Source of the DNA: Acanthornis magna
Taxonomy: Eukaryota; Chordata; Aves; Passeriformes; Acanthizidae
DNA: 64,000 nucleotides
Reading direction: 5' to 3'
Assembly: GCA_036785705.1 (NCBI GenBank)
Contig: JAWUZG010000015.1
Location: 4,169,001-4,233,000 of the forward strand
The notes below the pieces were generated by a model. That model was given only the letters and a program-made list of their open reading frames with translations. It had not been told where the DNA came from and made no database searches. A program made the position numbers and the translations under genes. Positions 12,101-25,255 of the stretch are shown here, piece by piece. The first letter of the stretch is position 1. Every line of letters starts with the position of its first letter.

Positions 12101-15100
12101 AGAGGAGGTGCCGTAGCCCAGGAAAACACCCAGCCTCTCACCAAAACCTCTACCCCACTGTTCCTGCTTTCACCAGCTTTTAGCTTTCCCTGTGTCAATG
12201 TCTGACCCAAAATGATACTCTGAGAAGTTCTCTATCATACCACAGATATTTCGCAAACACTTGCCATTGCCTCAGTTTCCCCTCTGTGAAATGACATTTC
12301 TGAGACAGTCAGGAGTTAACAGTTTTCTCTCTGCCATTGGGAGCAATATGGTTTCTGTGTTCCTTGCTGGAGCACACGGAGGGGATTTCATGGCATCTTC
12401 TACTCACCATAGCCAGGGGTGTTACAAGGTGAGGTGCTCACACAGGGGAAAATGGTATCTGAAAGAAATAAAAACACTGGGCAAAGGAGTGGAGGGAAAG
12501 CTGAGACCATGGGGTGGTGATCCAGCTTGCTGGAGACACAACAGAGGCCAACAGCAGGGCCAGAAACCAGAACCTCAGCCTTCCCAGGGCCAAGCCATCC
12601 TTTCAGCACAGACCTCTGCCAGGATCCATACCAAGGATCTCATTCATGCCCTAAATTAAGCAGGAGATTTCCTGTGTCTGCAGAGATACCGGCAGCATCT
12701 TTCGGCTGGGTGGAGTCCCAGGTATTCTCTTGTCCCAGGTGCCTTCCAGAAACATCAGGGACAAGAGTGATCCCGCTGCCGAGTGGCCTCAGCTGTCACC
12801 AGCAATGCAATGACTGTTCCTTGTGTGAGCAGGTTACAGCTAAGGAAAGACGAGGTGTGAGGGTTGTGTTTATTTCTCTGTATTTTAATGAAGAAACTGG
12901 AGCTGCTGTCAGCATTACCCGTGGGTGCATCAGCCACAAATCAACACTTAAATAAATGAACTAAATGACGTGATGTCAACTCCGTATTCACAGCAAAGTA
13001 CTTGGTCAGAGCACAGACTGAGCACTTTGTAATGTTCAGCCTATCCCCAAAATAACCCTTCGGGTAAAAGCCTGAACTAATTAACGAGTAGGCGTCCTGT
13101 TCTGAAAGGCAAAGAACTCAGGGGACGCAAATGTTAACATTGAGTATCACCGAAACTAATCAACACTAGAAATGTCTACAAAAACCTAAATCTGGAGTTT
13201 CTCATCTTCACCTCGCACCAGCCAGAGCTGCAAACAGCAGAGAAATCTCAGTTGCTCCGCTGGGGTGCCCTGTCCCCCTGTGCCCCCAGGGGATATCGAT
13301 GGGAGCCATCAGCGAGAGTTTGGTTGGTGCCAGCTCTGTGATGTGGCAGGGGCAGGAGGGAGGTGGGTGGCTCAGGAGTCCTCCCAGCCTGCAGCAGTGA
13401 CAGCTGGTGCCAGCCCAGGTGACTCAGGCTCTCACGCAGGTGCTGTGACAGAGGCTGCTGGCCCTGCCCATCCCTGAGCCCTTTCCTGGGATGCTGCCCC
13501 GGGTCAGTCCCCCAGGAAATGCTGAGCTGCCCCAGGTGCTTTACCAAGGAGCACTTTGTCCCAGTGCCAGGGGACATTGCTCTGCCCCTCTGGTGCGCTG
13601 GTGGCTGAGGACAGGCCCTGCCATTTGCCCAGAGGGCAGTTCCTTCCAGACCTTTCCCTATCCCATCCATGCATTGCCTCCGGGACATGCAATGGAGGTA
13701 CAGCACTTCTCACTGCCCTTCTGGTCTGCTCTGCCCCACAGAGCATCAATACTTGTACATGAAGCTGCATGCTGGCTGCACTGGCATTTTTGTAATGATT
13801 GATAGCAAATTTTGTCTAAAAACAATTCTAATTTACCCTCTTTGGCCCTCAGTTTAACCACTCAAATGTTCCACTTTAAGGAGGTGGCAGCTGCTTTGAT
13901 CTGCTCCAGTGAAGGTGGATAGAAATTCTGAAGCTTGCTGGAAGGCAGCTGTTTTTCTACTGTGGCCTTCTGGGAAGATCTTGTGGCTAAGGGAGGGATT
14001 AAAACATAGGTGACGCCTCTCAGGACCTTAATTAGTAGAGGGAAACACCTTGATTGCTGTGTTCTGTGACTGCCTCAGTCAGTTAACACCACCGCTGGGG
14101 CCCACACTGCTCCTGCACACTCACCAGAGCAGCTCTCCTGGGTGCAGGGAAAACTGAGCAGGAGCGATGAAAAGCTGAAAAATACAGGAGCCTCCAATTG
14201 CATCTACATTTTGTAGGGAGCCTGATGAATTTACTCTGTCCCTCTGGGTTTTACAGTCTCTGTCCAAGGAAGAGCTCCTTCCTGTAGGAGCTCCACAGAG
14301 TTTGGGTGCTGCTCTGCTGACTGTGATTAAGTGCTCCTTGGCTAAATGGTTTTGTTCAGTTTATATGTGATACTTTCCTGGAAGGCTATAAAATACATGC
14401 TGTTTTCCTAAGATAGAGGCTTTTGAAGCTATTCCAGGCTTTCATATAAGGATGCTTTTAGTCAGTTGCAGTAAATAGGAGGATGAATACTTTTCTGTGA
14501 GTGCCATGTGAGGCCATCAGAGGCAGATGGAGAGTTCTCAGCACAGCTGTTTGTGTGTTTGGTGACTGGGTTGGTTCCCCTTACAGAGATTCTGCAGAAG
14601 TCCAATGGATTTCACTAGAGACTTGTGCAAAGCTGTCCTGGTCTCACACAACCTTGATGCAGGCAATCAGGGACTTTCCATCAGTCCGTATGACATGAGA
14701 AATGCTATTTTGAGATGTCCCCTCTTCCTCTTACCCAAGCTGTCTTCAGTGTCTTTAGGTTCTGAATGCTCTCTGTTCAGAGCAGGTCAGAGCCCTTTCT
14801 CCCAACATTCACTCATGCAAACTCACGTGCAGATGGAGACTTCTCAGGAGCCCTGTGGCATGAAGGAGACCTCAGGGCATCCAGGTGGACCAGTGTGGGT
14901 AGGTTGGTCTGCCCAGAGGTGTCCTCTGTTGAAGTTTCCCTCAGATCTTGCCTTACTTTCAGCTTTACAGCTTGAGCAAGCATCAGTTATCACCTCAGCA
15001 GAGCCGAGGTCAAGACAGAGAACAAACGGACTGGGCTGGAGCAGTTGCTCTTCTGTAGAGTCCTTAACTCCTGAAATTAGTAACTAAATCAGCCAAGGCA

Positions 15101-18100
15101 ATGGCCAGAGCTGGGCTAGTCAGACAGTCACTGCAAGAAGAAGCAACCTGCCTGGTTAACTTATTTCTTAGGAAGGAAATTCAAAATCTCTTAGGACTGA
15201 TCTTGCACATTAGAGTGATGGAGCAGATTTCAGAGGAACTTGCACAGCTCATTTGATTCCTCTATGCAGCAGAATCATTGTGAGTTCAAATCGTGACATG
15301 CAGGCTGCAAACAGTGATGGGTCCTGGGGACACAGAAGGAATCTGAAATTGGATCCTGGCTCTGAAGTAGGCACGTGACCAATCTCCAGGCATCCCCAAA
15401 TTCTGATGTGGGAAGAGCTAGTTCTGAATGCTACACATAGTCCCCAGTTCTATTAAGGTCCAATCTGATTTTTATATTTCTTTTGTCTGAATACCACCTC
15501 ATATACAGTCCGTATACCCCTCACTTAGGGATGCTTTAAATGGGGATCAAGTTCTCCTCTGTCACAGAGCACTGAGGAGGGATTCAAAAACTCAGGAGGA
15601 GCCTATTAAATGTTTTAGGGCAGGTTGCCAGTTCTTTTGCCAGCACACAGACTACTACAAATTCTTACACGCACATACATAGTTCAGACTCGCCCTGCGC
15701 AGTGACACCAACCGCATTTAATTCCCGTGCATACCATCCCTCCTTGCCAGCCTCCTCTCTGACGCTTTTTTCCTTGTTCTCCACAAACACAATTCTAAAT
15801 TCAGTCACCGAGTTTCCATTAAGGATGAGCAAAACAGAGCTTTAAACTCTGAAGCTGTTTTAACCCATTTGCTCCTGGAACAAAGAGCTTCCCAGTTTTG
15901 TTCCAACAACTCAGGAAACTTTCCCCCACTGAAATCATGGCAGGGGGAAAAAAAAGGATGAATAAAAAGAAATTAGTTTTACTAAGGTGGAGTAGTTTCT
16001 TTCTCTGGTGTGGTTTTACTTGCAGAGATGTGAGTTAAAGGAATGATGGTGAATACGATCTTGGGACTAATCTGAGTCTTCTATGAATATTCCTTTGTGG
16101 AGCACACTCCAGTGTATTCTGGTCTGGACTTGTGGCTGGGAGTTCAAGGTCACATTAAAGAGGCTGACAGTGCAGCTCAGATCCTGCAGCACCTGCCCAT
16201 GCCTTGGCTCTGATCATTTTTCAGCAAAACAAAAAATACATTTGTAACTATTAAAAAAACCAAGCTTCTGACACACCACCAGGTTTCAGATTGATTTTTG
16301 TTGTTGTTCTTATGAAGAAAAAGGCGGTGGAGCACAGGGTAGGTGTGCACAGATTCAGCAGTGATGGGGTTAATCGTGATCACTTTTCCTATGGCCATCC
16401 ACCACTGGGTGAGTGTAGTGCATTGTCCATGATCACAGCACTGTGTTAAATGTGCTGCTCTTCCTGGAGCCATAATGTGAAATACTCAGGGCTGTACTAA
16501 CAAAGACCTTACACTCCGTTCTGCATGCGAAACCATGGAGCTTTTCCATGAGCAGCTCCTGGCCCCTCATGGCATCATGGTGCAGCCTGTGCTTTTACAG
16601 TTCGCTGAGAGCTGCCTCAGCAGATCCACCAGAAACCTCTGTTTTCCAGGATTTAAAATTCGGCTGAGAAAAAAAAAATTCAATGGGCTGAAACTTGGCA
16701 TTTCAAGGCTCATCCGAGGAGTCATTTTATCATATTGCTCCAGATTCTGTCATCTTCAGAGGGTGAATTTCTATTTCCTTGCAAGTGAGACTGGTAAGAG
16801 CCACCAAAAGAAAGAGAGAAAAAATCTGAGTATCAACTTCAGATCAGGCATGTTTTAAATTGAGCAATGAGCACCTTGCGTATACAGTCGTGAAATACTT
16901 ATTTCCCCAACAGGGAATTAGTTATTGATAAATCCACAATGTGATGTAGCAACAACTTCCAATGTTCTGTAAGATAAGAGTTATCATTTAATCAGCCAGG
17001 GGAATGAGATGAAATGGATAGCACATAATGAGCATTATTCTTGTGGGGGTGCCAGCTTCAACCCAGCAATTTTAAATTGGAGCTTGCTGATGGTTTTTGT
17101 CACTCTGATCTGGTCTGAGCTCTGTACCCTGGCTCGCTATTGCCTGTCACCTGTGTAATCCTGGCCTTCCTGCTCTCTGGAGAGGCAAAGAGAGGGTTTC
17201 AGTCACACTCTGCACGAGTTTGTCCTCTTGCTCCCCACGCCGGCTCCCTGTGTGGTTTTGCTCCTGCTCCTTCAGCCTGTGCTCCCACCAGTGCTGCCTC
17301 CCATCCTCCCAGTTGTTTTGAGAACTTACAGAGGCATTTTAAGTGAGTGTATAGCATTGACTGACAAATGGAAGATTTCTTAGCATTATCTGATTTTTCC
17401 ATCTGAGCCTTTTGAAGAAATGATCCACCAAAATGATCCCTTTGATATTTTTTGCCCAATTCACCAATTAAATAATTTTATTACATGTATTGCCTGTTTT
17501 GTAAAGAATTTACTTCTGTCTCATGGCAAGAAATGTCTCAAAGATCTGCTTGCCTGCCCAAATTTTGGTTTGCTGCAGTGACTTTAATGCATATGTTTCA
17601 CTGAGCCTCCAAAAGTGCTATCTGGCAAAACATGAGATACCTGGGCTCAGACCAACATAAGGTACATGGAAAATAGAACATTTTGCTGCACAAATGCAGA
17701 GCATCTAGAGCATTACAGGTTTGCACCTGTGTAATTACTTTGATGTAGTCATGCTGGAGTAAGGAGAGAAAAAAAACCCAATGTAGATGAAGTTTTCAGC
17801 TGACAGAGAAAATAAAAACACAGCTTGTGGTTGTGTGAACTGATCTGTGATAAAAATGTTTGCATAAAATTACATGCAAATGACGGGGAAGTACAAACAT
17901 ACCCACAAGAAAGTCTGTTCCACTCAGGACCAGAAGCAGAAGTGTTGGAAATATAGGAAGCAAACTCGACCTGAAGGAAGTAACAGGGTGAGGGTGAGAG
18001 CCTCTTTCAGCCAAAATCAGTGGTAAAGCACTCAGTTACCTCACTGGGCAGGGGATCACCCCTTGATTTGGCAAATGAATGGTTCCTATCTAGCTCAGAA

Positions 18101-18597
18101 AAGATTCAGTAGGCACCCAAATTGTTGCTGGTTTTACACATCTTAAAGATTTTTGAAACCTGTAGAAGTTCACATCATGGTGAGCGATTTTTGGGAGTCC
18201 ATCTGCCTATTTGGAGGTTGGGACAGGCATTCAAGATACAGCAGAGGAGGTAATCCCAGTCATGTGTCACACTCACTTGGTCAAGTCATGATTATTCTGG
18301 GTCTCAGAAATCATAATTCCCTTGGGGGATGAGGACAGCCCAGGCAATATGACCATGAACTTGAGGTCAGTGCTCATCCACTGAAGAGAGTTGCTCACGT
18401 TGGTGTTTCTTGGCTAGTTCTAGAAGGAGACTTTGCCTTTCTAAAAGTTTCTCTCCCTCATCTTTTGTCTGCAGGTGTCTTCCCCCTCTACACTGAAGGC
18501 AGATCTTGGCTGCTTGTGTGCTAAAGTCTCTGACTGAGCCAACAGAAATGTAACCAGGGTTTTCCTGAGAGAGAATAATACACAGACATGAATATTA
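9109..18597. other. long non-coding interval
   Basis: No gene, RNA or named repeat is recognised over 9.5 kb. The longest frames are 160 codons (14605-15087 plus) and 152 codons (13248-13706 minus). Both are in unremarkable sequence, without domains or convincing exon borders. CpG is scarce throughout. Short A/T runs occur but no long tandem array. Confidence 0.55.
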
Positions 18598-18670
18598 TTA
18601 GGGGTCTGACAGACCACAGGTATACATACATGTATATAAGCACATATAAATGTGTAAATCTAAAAAAAAA
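18598..18670. repeat. degenerate AT/TA-rich low-complexity stretch
   Basis: Imperfect alternation of TATA, CATA and TGTA steps ends in a run of nine A. It is too degenerate to assign a unit. Confidence 0.5.
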
Positions 18671-18814
18671 TGGGTTTCGCCCTCATTTTGAACAAAGATA
18701 GGAAAAGTAATAATTATAACTTAAATAGCATTGATGCAAAATGACAGCAGTATTTTGCTTATCTGATCTTATCATTCCTTTGATGGTCTGGGTTGCACAA
18801 TGATTACAGCTAAC

Positions 18815-18905
18815 TCTGCAGAGGCTGAGATAGCACAATATTGCTCATGGAGGTTATCATCTCGCTGCTTCTCATCACAGCCACACTGTCATTAATTACC
18901 CAACC
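18815..18905 (+). repeat. unclassified dispersed repeat, copy A
   Basis: This segment resembles 22062-22150 in the same orientation. Shared blocks, in order, are TGCAGAGGCTGAGA, ACAATATTGCT, GCTGCTT and CCACACTGT, with small indels between them. By eye the identity is about 70-75 percent over about 90 bases. It could belong to an old transposable-element family or be a local duplication. I recognise no family consensus. Confidence 0.5.
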
Positions 18906-21900
18906 TTGACTTTAACCAGGAATACTTCTCTTTAGTATATATTTCCGGCTCCCATATATTTCAGGGAAAAGCATTGAATTTATTGGCAAGAAGGACAAAC
19001 AAAAACAAACTCTCCTGAGATGATAAGCACATATAAAAATCCAGATGTTTCCAGCATCAGGGTTAGGGGTTTTTTTATTTTCCTTTCTTTTGGTCTCTGT
19101 TTTCCTGCCAGGCCCACAGGAAAGCACACACAGAATGAAGCCGCTCTCCCATGGCAGCTTTGAGGTGCAAACTCTACAAACAAGAAAAAACAAACACACT
19201 CAAAACCAAGCGTTTTCCTCCTTTGTCATTTGTTCGGCTGCTGCTGAGACCCAGGCTCATACCTGGGGTAAGAGTTTTTCCTGTTTCTTCCAAGGCCACA
19301 CTTATGTGACCTGGGGACTTCTAAGGCTGGGAAAGAGGGGGCACAAGGGGGTGTCTCATCTCCCAGATCCTTCCTGCGAGAAGTCCAAGTGGTGGCTGCC
19401 CGTTGATCCCGAGCTGGCGTGTGGCGGGCGAGATAAAGTTGTGTTTGTTGTACATCCCACGCTGGCCAGGGCATCCTTATCTCTCCTGCAAATCGGGGGC
19501 AACGTGGCTCGTGTGGGTTCTTGGGGCGGATGGGGAGGGGAAAGACCTTGTGCTCAGGACTAAGGAATTTCCCTCATTATCTGATTAATCTTTAGGACTT
19601 CCCTGCCTTCCTTCCCCTGGTCTTACAATCAGGCTGTGTGTAGGGCTGGAGGACTCCCGGGAGTTTGAAGGACATGCTGATTTATTCTTTGTTCATGACT
19701 GCATTAATGAAGGGCAGTAGTCTTTCCAACTCGGTGGGTTCTCTAGACTTGATAAAACTTGCATAAAAACACTGGGAAGATTCATTGCTGCTACTCCTCT
19801 GCTTTATTAAATAGCTGCTGAATTAGACACTCTGCAAAGTGTAAGTGCAATTAGTGATCAACATTTATATAAATTTGATAGTGACTTGTGATAAAAGAAT
19901 GATACCATAGCATCTTGCTGATGCCTCTTTTCTTCTCTGAGTGTTATTTCCCAATATCTTACTCCATCCTGACCCAGCAGTAATGAAGTCAATGAAAACT
20001 TTCCTTTTGATGTGAGAGGGAGCAGCAAAAAACTCACCCTTAAATTCCTCACACAAACCTGACTCTCATTAAAGTTACTGGAAAAAATATATGTGTCCAG
20101 CTTGTACACGGAAATTATGCTGATTGTCCCTTCTGGCTGTGGCAAAAAATAACCCTAACCAAACCCAAAAAACAACAAGCAAAATAATTTAGGAAAGAGA
20201 GCATAAGTCCAACAAAGAATATTTTTCCAGTGTATTAAGTACCATATATTCCATGGTTGTGCTTACTGCTCAGTAGGGGAACTCATTTTCAATGGAGGAT
20301 AGCAAAGTTAATCCTGTTCTGTTTTCTTTTGCTTACTAAAAGAGCTTGAAAGACAAGCATTTGTTAATTGTATGTACAGAAAATGCACATGCAGAGCTCA
20401 GTTTAATCCCCGAAGTTACAAAGCTTCCAGGAAAACTAGTTAAAATTAGAGGGATGGAGAGAAAAGGGGAAATTCCCTCTTTCTTTTTTCTCTTTTTTAT
20501 CAAAAAAAATTTCAGATTGTGGTGGGAAAAAAATGAATGTCAAAAAATACCCCTCAGTTCCACTCTGCAAATTTGGGAATTACTGTCAATTCAATGTATC
20601 TCATTTCATCGAGCTCTGGCAAGAAATTCACTGATGGGGAAAATATTTTTATTACACAGGGAATCGTTTGCTTTGCCACTATCAGTTGTGCTAACAGCAC
20701 CTCCCAAGACACTGTTAGGACCTAACTTTTCAGCCAAGTTTCTTCCGGAAGTGCTAAAACAGGTTCTCTTTAGACACATGAGTGCTGCCTGGCCATGAGG
20801 CTTCCCAGAGACAGAGGTCACGCTGTGTGACAAAATGTACGGTTCTGCAAGCAGATATAAAGGGCATCTTGGTGGCAAAGCCCATGGTTTTCTCTCTGAG
20901 CAGTCACTGGGTGCTGGAACAGCCCTCACTGAGCTTCTGTTTCCTCTCTGTCCCAGCACAGCCAGTCACACACCGTCAGCAAAGGCAATATTTGCCAAAC
21001 TGGGAGCTCCAACGCAGGGCTCCAAAGCAGCTGAGGAAAGTCACTCTCCAAATATCTGAATCACCCCAGCGGTGAGTGCTCTGCCCCTCAGAGAACCAAA
21101 TCCCTTCTTGGGTTGTTGCAAGCTCGAGTGTGGCTAGAACTCTTAGTCACCTCTCCATTCAAGTCCTGCCCTCGCGTCATCGATGAAAGACTTGATCTTT
21201 TGCCGTTTTTACAACAGGAACCCTTCTCTCATCACTTCCCAACGTGCCACAGCAGGACAGAGCTATGACCCATCCTCTCGTATTTGCTCTTCTGAGGCAC
21301 AGAAGGCTCTTTCAGAGGCACAGTCCCACTTGGGATTTCTTTCCTAAGGCTCAGTCCAGCAGCCATCTGTTGTGCTCTCTTTGTTGACCCATAGCAGGAC
21401 ACAGGAAATCTCACTTCTTCCAGCCACGGGTACACAGTGACCAGTAACTACCTCTTCCCTAATTTTTTTTTTTTCAATTGGCTCTGTTGTTACAGCAGCT
21501 AAGCCCCCCTTGTGTCCCTGGCAAGTCCCATGACCTCCTTGGCAGAAAATTGCCTCTCAGATTCTCCGTAAGAGTGAGGACGGGCAGCCTCCAGCACAGA
21601 CCTACCACAGACCTGTGCTTCCTTCTCCCTTTGAGGATGAGTTTCCAAAATCTCAACCAACTGCATGAGTTTTCCCTTGTGTTTTTAAGAGGAACTGGTG
21701 TGTTCACATGCCCAGAGATGTTGACAGACATTGATTTGTCTCAAGAGTCAGTCTGTGCTGTTGGTGGTGGTTATTAAGGCGTTGGCTGTCAAAAGGTTGG
21801 TGTCTGTGTCTGGGGTGAAAGCAGTGGGGATTAGACTGAAAAGATTCGGTGTTCTGCTCAACATCTGTCCTGAACATCTGTCCCTGGAGAACAGGAGACC

Positions 21901-22061
21901 GCTGGCGTCTTTCTGAAGATTTTCCTTTGGGGCATGGGATTTCCTCCGTTTTCCCCTCTCAAATTTTAGCCTGAAGAACTTTTCTGTTCTCATAGCAGAA
22001 GAGCTGAAGCAATGGGGAACCCAAGACTGGCTCCACACCCTGCAGAAATGAGGATCCAGAT
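18906..22061. other. non-coding interval
   Basis: The longest frame is 172 codons (19045-19563 plus), with no recognisable domain, and it overlaps frames on the other strand. A quadruplex motif lies at 19515-19540. A 10-bp ETS-like palindrome, CTTCCGGAAG, lies at 20742-20751. Nothing else is identified. Confidence 0.5.
19515..19540 (+). other. potential G-quadruplex motif
   Basis: G-tracts of 3, 4, 4 and 4 are separated by loops TTCTT, CGGAT and A. The element fits the standard G3+N1-7 pattern. No promoter features adjoin it. Confidence 0.5.
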
Positions 22062-22150
22062 CTTGCAGAGGCTGAGAGACAGGACAATATTGCTTGTAAT
22101 GATTATGGAGCTGCTTGTCCTCAGCACACCCACACTGTTGTCACTGAGCC
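22062..22150 (+). repeat. unclassified dispersed repeat, copy B
   Basis: This is the partner of 18815-18905 in the same orientation, about 3.2 kb downstream. It carries TGCAGAGGCTGAGA, GACAATATTGCT, GCTGCTTGTCC and CCACACTGTTGTCACTGAGCC. A GAGCCAACAG-like phrase that follows this copy also occurs upstream of copy A near 18536, so the duplicated unit may be larger and rearranged. Confidence 0.5.
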
Positions 22151-23559
22151 AACAGGAAGAAAAATGTCCCTAAGTTGCCTGAGTCCCTTCCTCCAAATCA
22201 GTTTGGTTTTTAAGCATGTTACTCAATAAGGTCCTTAAAAATGTGTAATTTCTATGTATTCACCCTAAACATGCACAAGAAACAGCATCCATAGGAAGAG
22301 CTGAAATTCAATCTATTTAAGCATTTATCACAATAGTCAAACTCAAGAGAACAGCCCAGGAGACTGGTCTCCATCTCTGCAGTGAGGCTGTGGGTGGATG
22401 TGTTTTCATTAAGCAATCCAAGCTTTCACAGATCTACAGACCTCTTTACCCTTCCCCTTGATTTTGATATTTTTTGTCCAACTCATCAAAGCTTTTCCCT
22501 CAGTTCAAAGATAAGGGAGCAGAGAAGGAAAACCCAGCCCCTCTATGGCTCTTCAGGACCTGCTGGGTTTCCCCTAGGGACCAGTTCATAGGTTTTGCTC
22601 ATTATAAAGAGGTTTTGAAGAGGAACAAGTGTCTGCCCACCCCTGCATTATCCCTGGAGGCAGCAACCATGGTCAGCTGGATATACGAAAGGGAATAATT
22701 CCTCCTACACACTCAGAGACCACACTCTGACCTGCGCGTAAAAGACAATTTATGGCACTTGGGAGAGCTGCATGGAGACCACCTTATCCTGAGGCAGAAT
22801 CAGAGCTGTGGGTGGGAGCTGGAAATAAAATCAGAGGGGAGTGGGAGAAGGACGCAGCAGGAAGAATAAGAAAGGGTGAAAGGTTCATAAAATCATTTAA
22901 AAAGAGCCTCCTTTCTCCTCCTTGCTGACTATTGGCGCTGCAGATTGGACACAGGCGCTTGGCAAGGCTCAGTCCCAGGGACACACACAACTGGGACCTA
23001 CCCTGTGCACGGCACACACTGCGGTCCTCCCACCCACAAAACCTCTCCAGGGCCCTCTCTGGGTTTATTTCAGCTTGGAAACCCACCACACCTCTGATGT
23101 CATCCCCCACTGGGCCTTGAATTGATTTCAAGTTGACTAATCCAGCACAAGAAACATTATTTTTATATGTATGAGGTATATCTATGGTTCATAAAACACC
23201 ACACAGGACTGAAGTGGCTAGAGACTGAGTGATAAACTGAGGCCAAGTATTTATACAATTGATTCCGAAAAGGGATTTTTATTGATTGAATGCATCATTT
23301 TTTCCCATTATTCTGTTGGGGCTACTTATGTCAATTCTGCTGCATAGGCTGAGGCTCCACATATTGCACAGGACTCAAGCACAGAGACCAGGATGAAAAT
23401 TAAGAGCCAAACCAATTAATACATCCAGTCTTGTGTTTATTAGATGCCTTTTGAAATGACTGCTTGTTGCCTTTAAAAAAAGACTTGAGACTCAGTCATT
23501 GAAAGTCTGTGAAACCCTCACAGTCTAGGAGTGAATTATTAGTTTTTCTTGCATGAAAA
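22151..23559. other. non-coding interval, nothing recognised
   Basis: The longest frame is 115 codons (22784-23131 minus) without a domain. There are no tandem arrays and no CpG cluster. Confidence 0.55.
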
Positions 23560-24080
23560 CTCTGTAAAACATTCGCTTCATGGCAATTGATGAAGCATTT
23601 CAGCATGTCTATTTTATCATCACATAGAAAGAATCCAAGAACATTTTACTGCCCACTAGAGCCTTTGTCCATAAGAAGTGAGTGTTTTGTTCCAGCAATG
23701 ATAAAGACCTCCTGTATAGCTCTTGTCTATGACTGCGCTTTGAACTTTAAAATTAACCGGTGCTGGTAAACAGGAAACACCAGATTACAGTTTAGCTCGC
23801 ATTAAATTGTCCTCTTGGCTTTTTTTGTTGTTGTTTTTATGTTTTACGCAGGGACAAATAAAATGTTGCATCAAAGCTGAGGCCACAAATTGTTTATTTA
23901 TTGGGGGTATTTTGCACTTTGCATTGCAAGCTGCTGCAACTGAAAGAAACATGGGTTGGCACGAAAAGGGGAGGAGGAGTGAGAGCTATAATGGAAGAAA
24001 TGTTACCCAATAATTAAAATTCAGTGGTACTGTAAATCCTAATGGAAACAACAATGTGTCTTTGTGTACAATTAACTCTG
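23560..24080. promoter_or_regulatory. enhancer-like AT-rich block
   Basis: This is complex, non-repetitive AT-rich sequence with few CpGs and few open frames. It holds CAATTGAT, TTTATTTATTG and other short A/T transcription-factor-like cores. Its texture differs from the flanking sequence and resembles conserved non-coding DNA near developmental genes. Conservation was not measured, so the call rests on composition and site density alone. Confidence 0.27.
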
Positions 24081-25124
24081 GGCTCCAGTTCATGATAAAA
24101 ATTCTAGCTTGTAAAAAGCCTTGACCTCAATACTGAGAGCTCAACAGAGGTTCACAGATCTGGCTTTAAAAAAAAAAACTTTCACAGAGGGGGAACAAAT
24201 AATAGCTGGACTTGGTCCCCTAAATATGCTCCAATTATTCAGGGTGGTTGAAGATAAGATACAGGAGAAGTACCAAGGGGAAAATAGTCCCATAGCTCAC
24301 AAAAAAGTACAAAGTGCTGCTTGAAGTCTAGAGTGAAAATTCACCCTCCCCCCCTTGTTATCCCAATCCTACATTCTGCAGGGCACCCTGTGTGTTAAAG
24401 TCCTAGAAAATCTTTATTATTATTAGTTTAATACTTTTTTTAATGTTAACAAAGCAGACAAAACGAGTTGTTCATTACAGTGAGTGACTGACAGGGAAAC
24501 ATGAAGGACTATTCATTAAATAATTACTACTTTTAGGCAGAAAAAGTTACTGTGCTTAAAAGGGGAAAAACAGTGCAAAATCAAATTGTCTATTCTTTTT
24601 TTGGTGGGTGTGTGTGGAGGGAGTAATGTCTCACGGAAAAGACAGTTCTACAAATGTCAATCAGTTTGACAAGCAATTATCAGCCTCAAGGGAAGGACGT
24701 AGACTGTGGGTAGAGCCCCTCAGAGCAAAGTACCTCAGTTGCTGTGCCAGGGAATTGTTGGGCAGAGTGCGACTTGTCCAGAAGAGCAGATCTACAGTTT
24801 ATCTGCAAGCCTGTAGAAACAGAATCAAACCTCATCACACTTTTTAATCAGCCACAGTTACTTTTGTAGAGGGTATTTTGTTTTTGTTTCCCACCACTTC
24901 TAAAAACAGAAGGTCAACACAGAGCTTTATGGATGGAAAATTATTTTGAAAAGGTGTTTTGGAAATATTTTTTTGTCAGAACTCAGACAGGCTAGATTCA
25001 TATTTGGCGTGTTTCTCTGCAGCAGTGAATCCAGCAGTTGTAGCAGATGCTTCCTCCAACGAAGGTGAGAACCAGGACTGCCAAAAACATTTAAGTGTCT
25101 GAAGCCCTCAACCCCAAATGCAAT
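24081..25124. other. non-coding interval
   Basis: A 67-codon frame at 24121-24324 opens with TTG, not ATG, and matches no family I know. A (TTA)-like stretch lies near 24416. Nothing else is supported. Confidence 0.5.
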
Positions 25125-25255
25125 TATAGAATGATAGAATCATTTATCTTGGAAAAGACCTCTGAGATTATTGAGTCCAACCCAGCACTGCCAAGCCCAC
25201 CACTAAAACATGGCCCCAAGTGTCACATCTGATTTTGGAACACTTGTTTACTCCT
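25125..25255 (-). mobile_element. CR1 LINE, truncated 3' end
   Basis: On the plus strand the segment opens with two imperfect copies of the AGAAT-GAT octamer. It then has TTGGAAAAGACCTCTGAGAT, GAGTCCAACCCAGCACTGCC, AAGCCCACCACTAAAACATG and CCCCAAGTGTCACATCT. Read on the minus strand this is the order of the avian CR1 3' untranslated end, finishing in ATTCTATG-type repeats instead of poly(A). Full CR1 elements are about 4.5 kb, so this is a typical severe 5' truncation with no coding capacity. Several substitutions from the common sequence suggest that it is not recent. This is the main evidence that the genome is avian or reptilian. Confidence 0.9.

Noticed and set aside
20150..20165. Telomere-like CCCTAACC fragment
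   Set aside because: Only two imperfect units are present, so it is not an interstitial telomeric array.
20742..20751. ETS palindrome CTTCCGGAAG
   Set aside because: A lone 10-bp site with no CpG island or promoter around it; a chance match is reasonably likely.
24121..24324. 67-codon frame with a protein-like composition
   Set aside because: It opens with TTG, is short, includes an A11 run, and matches no family.
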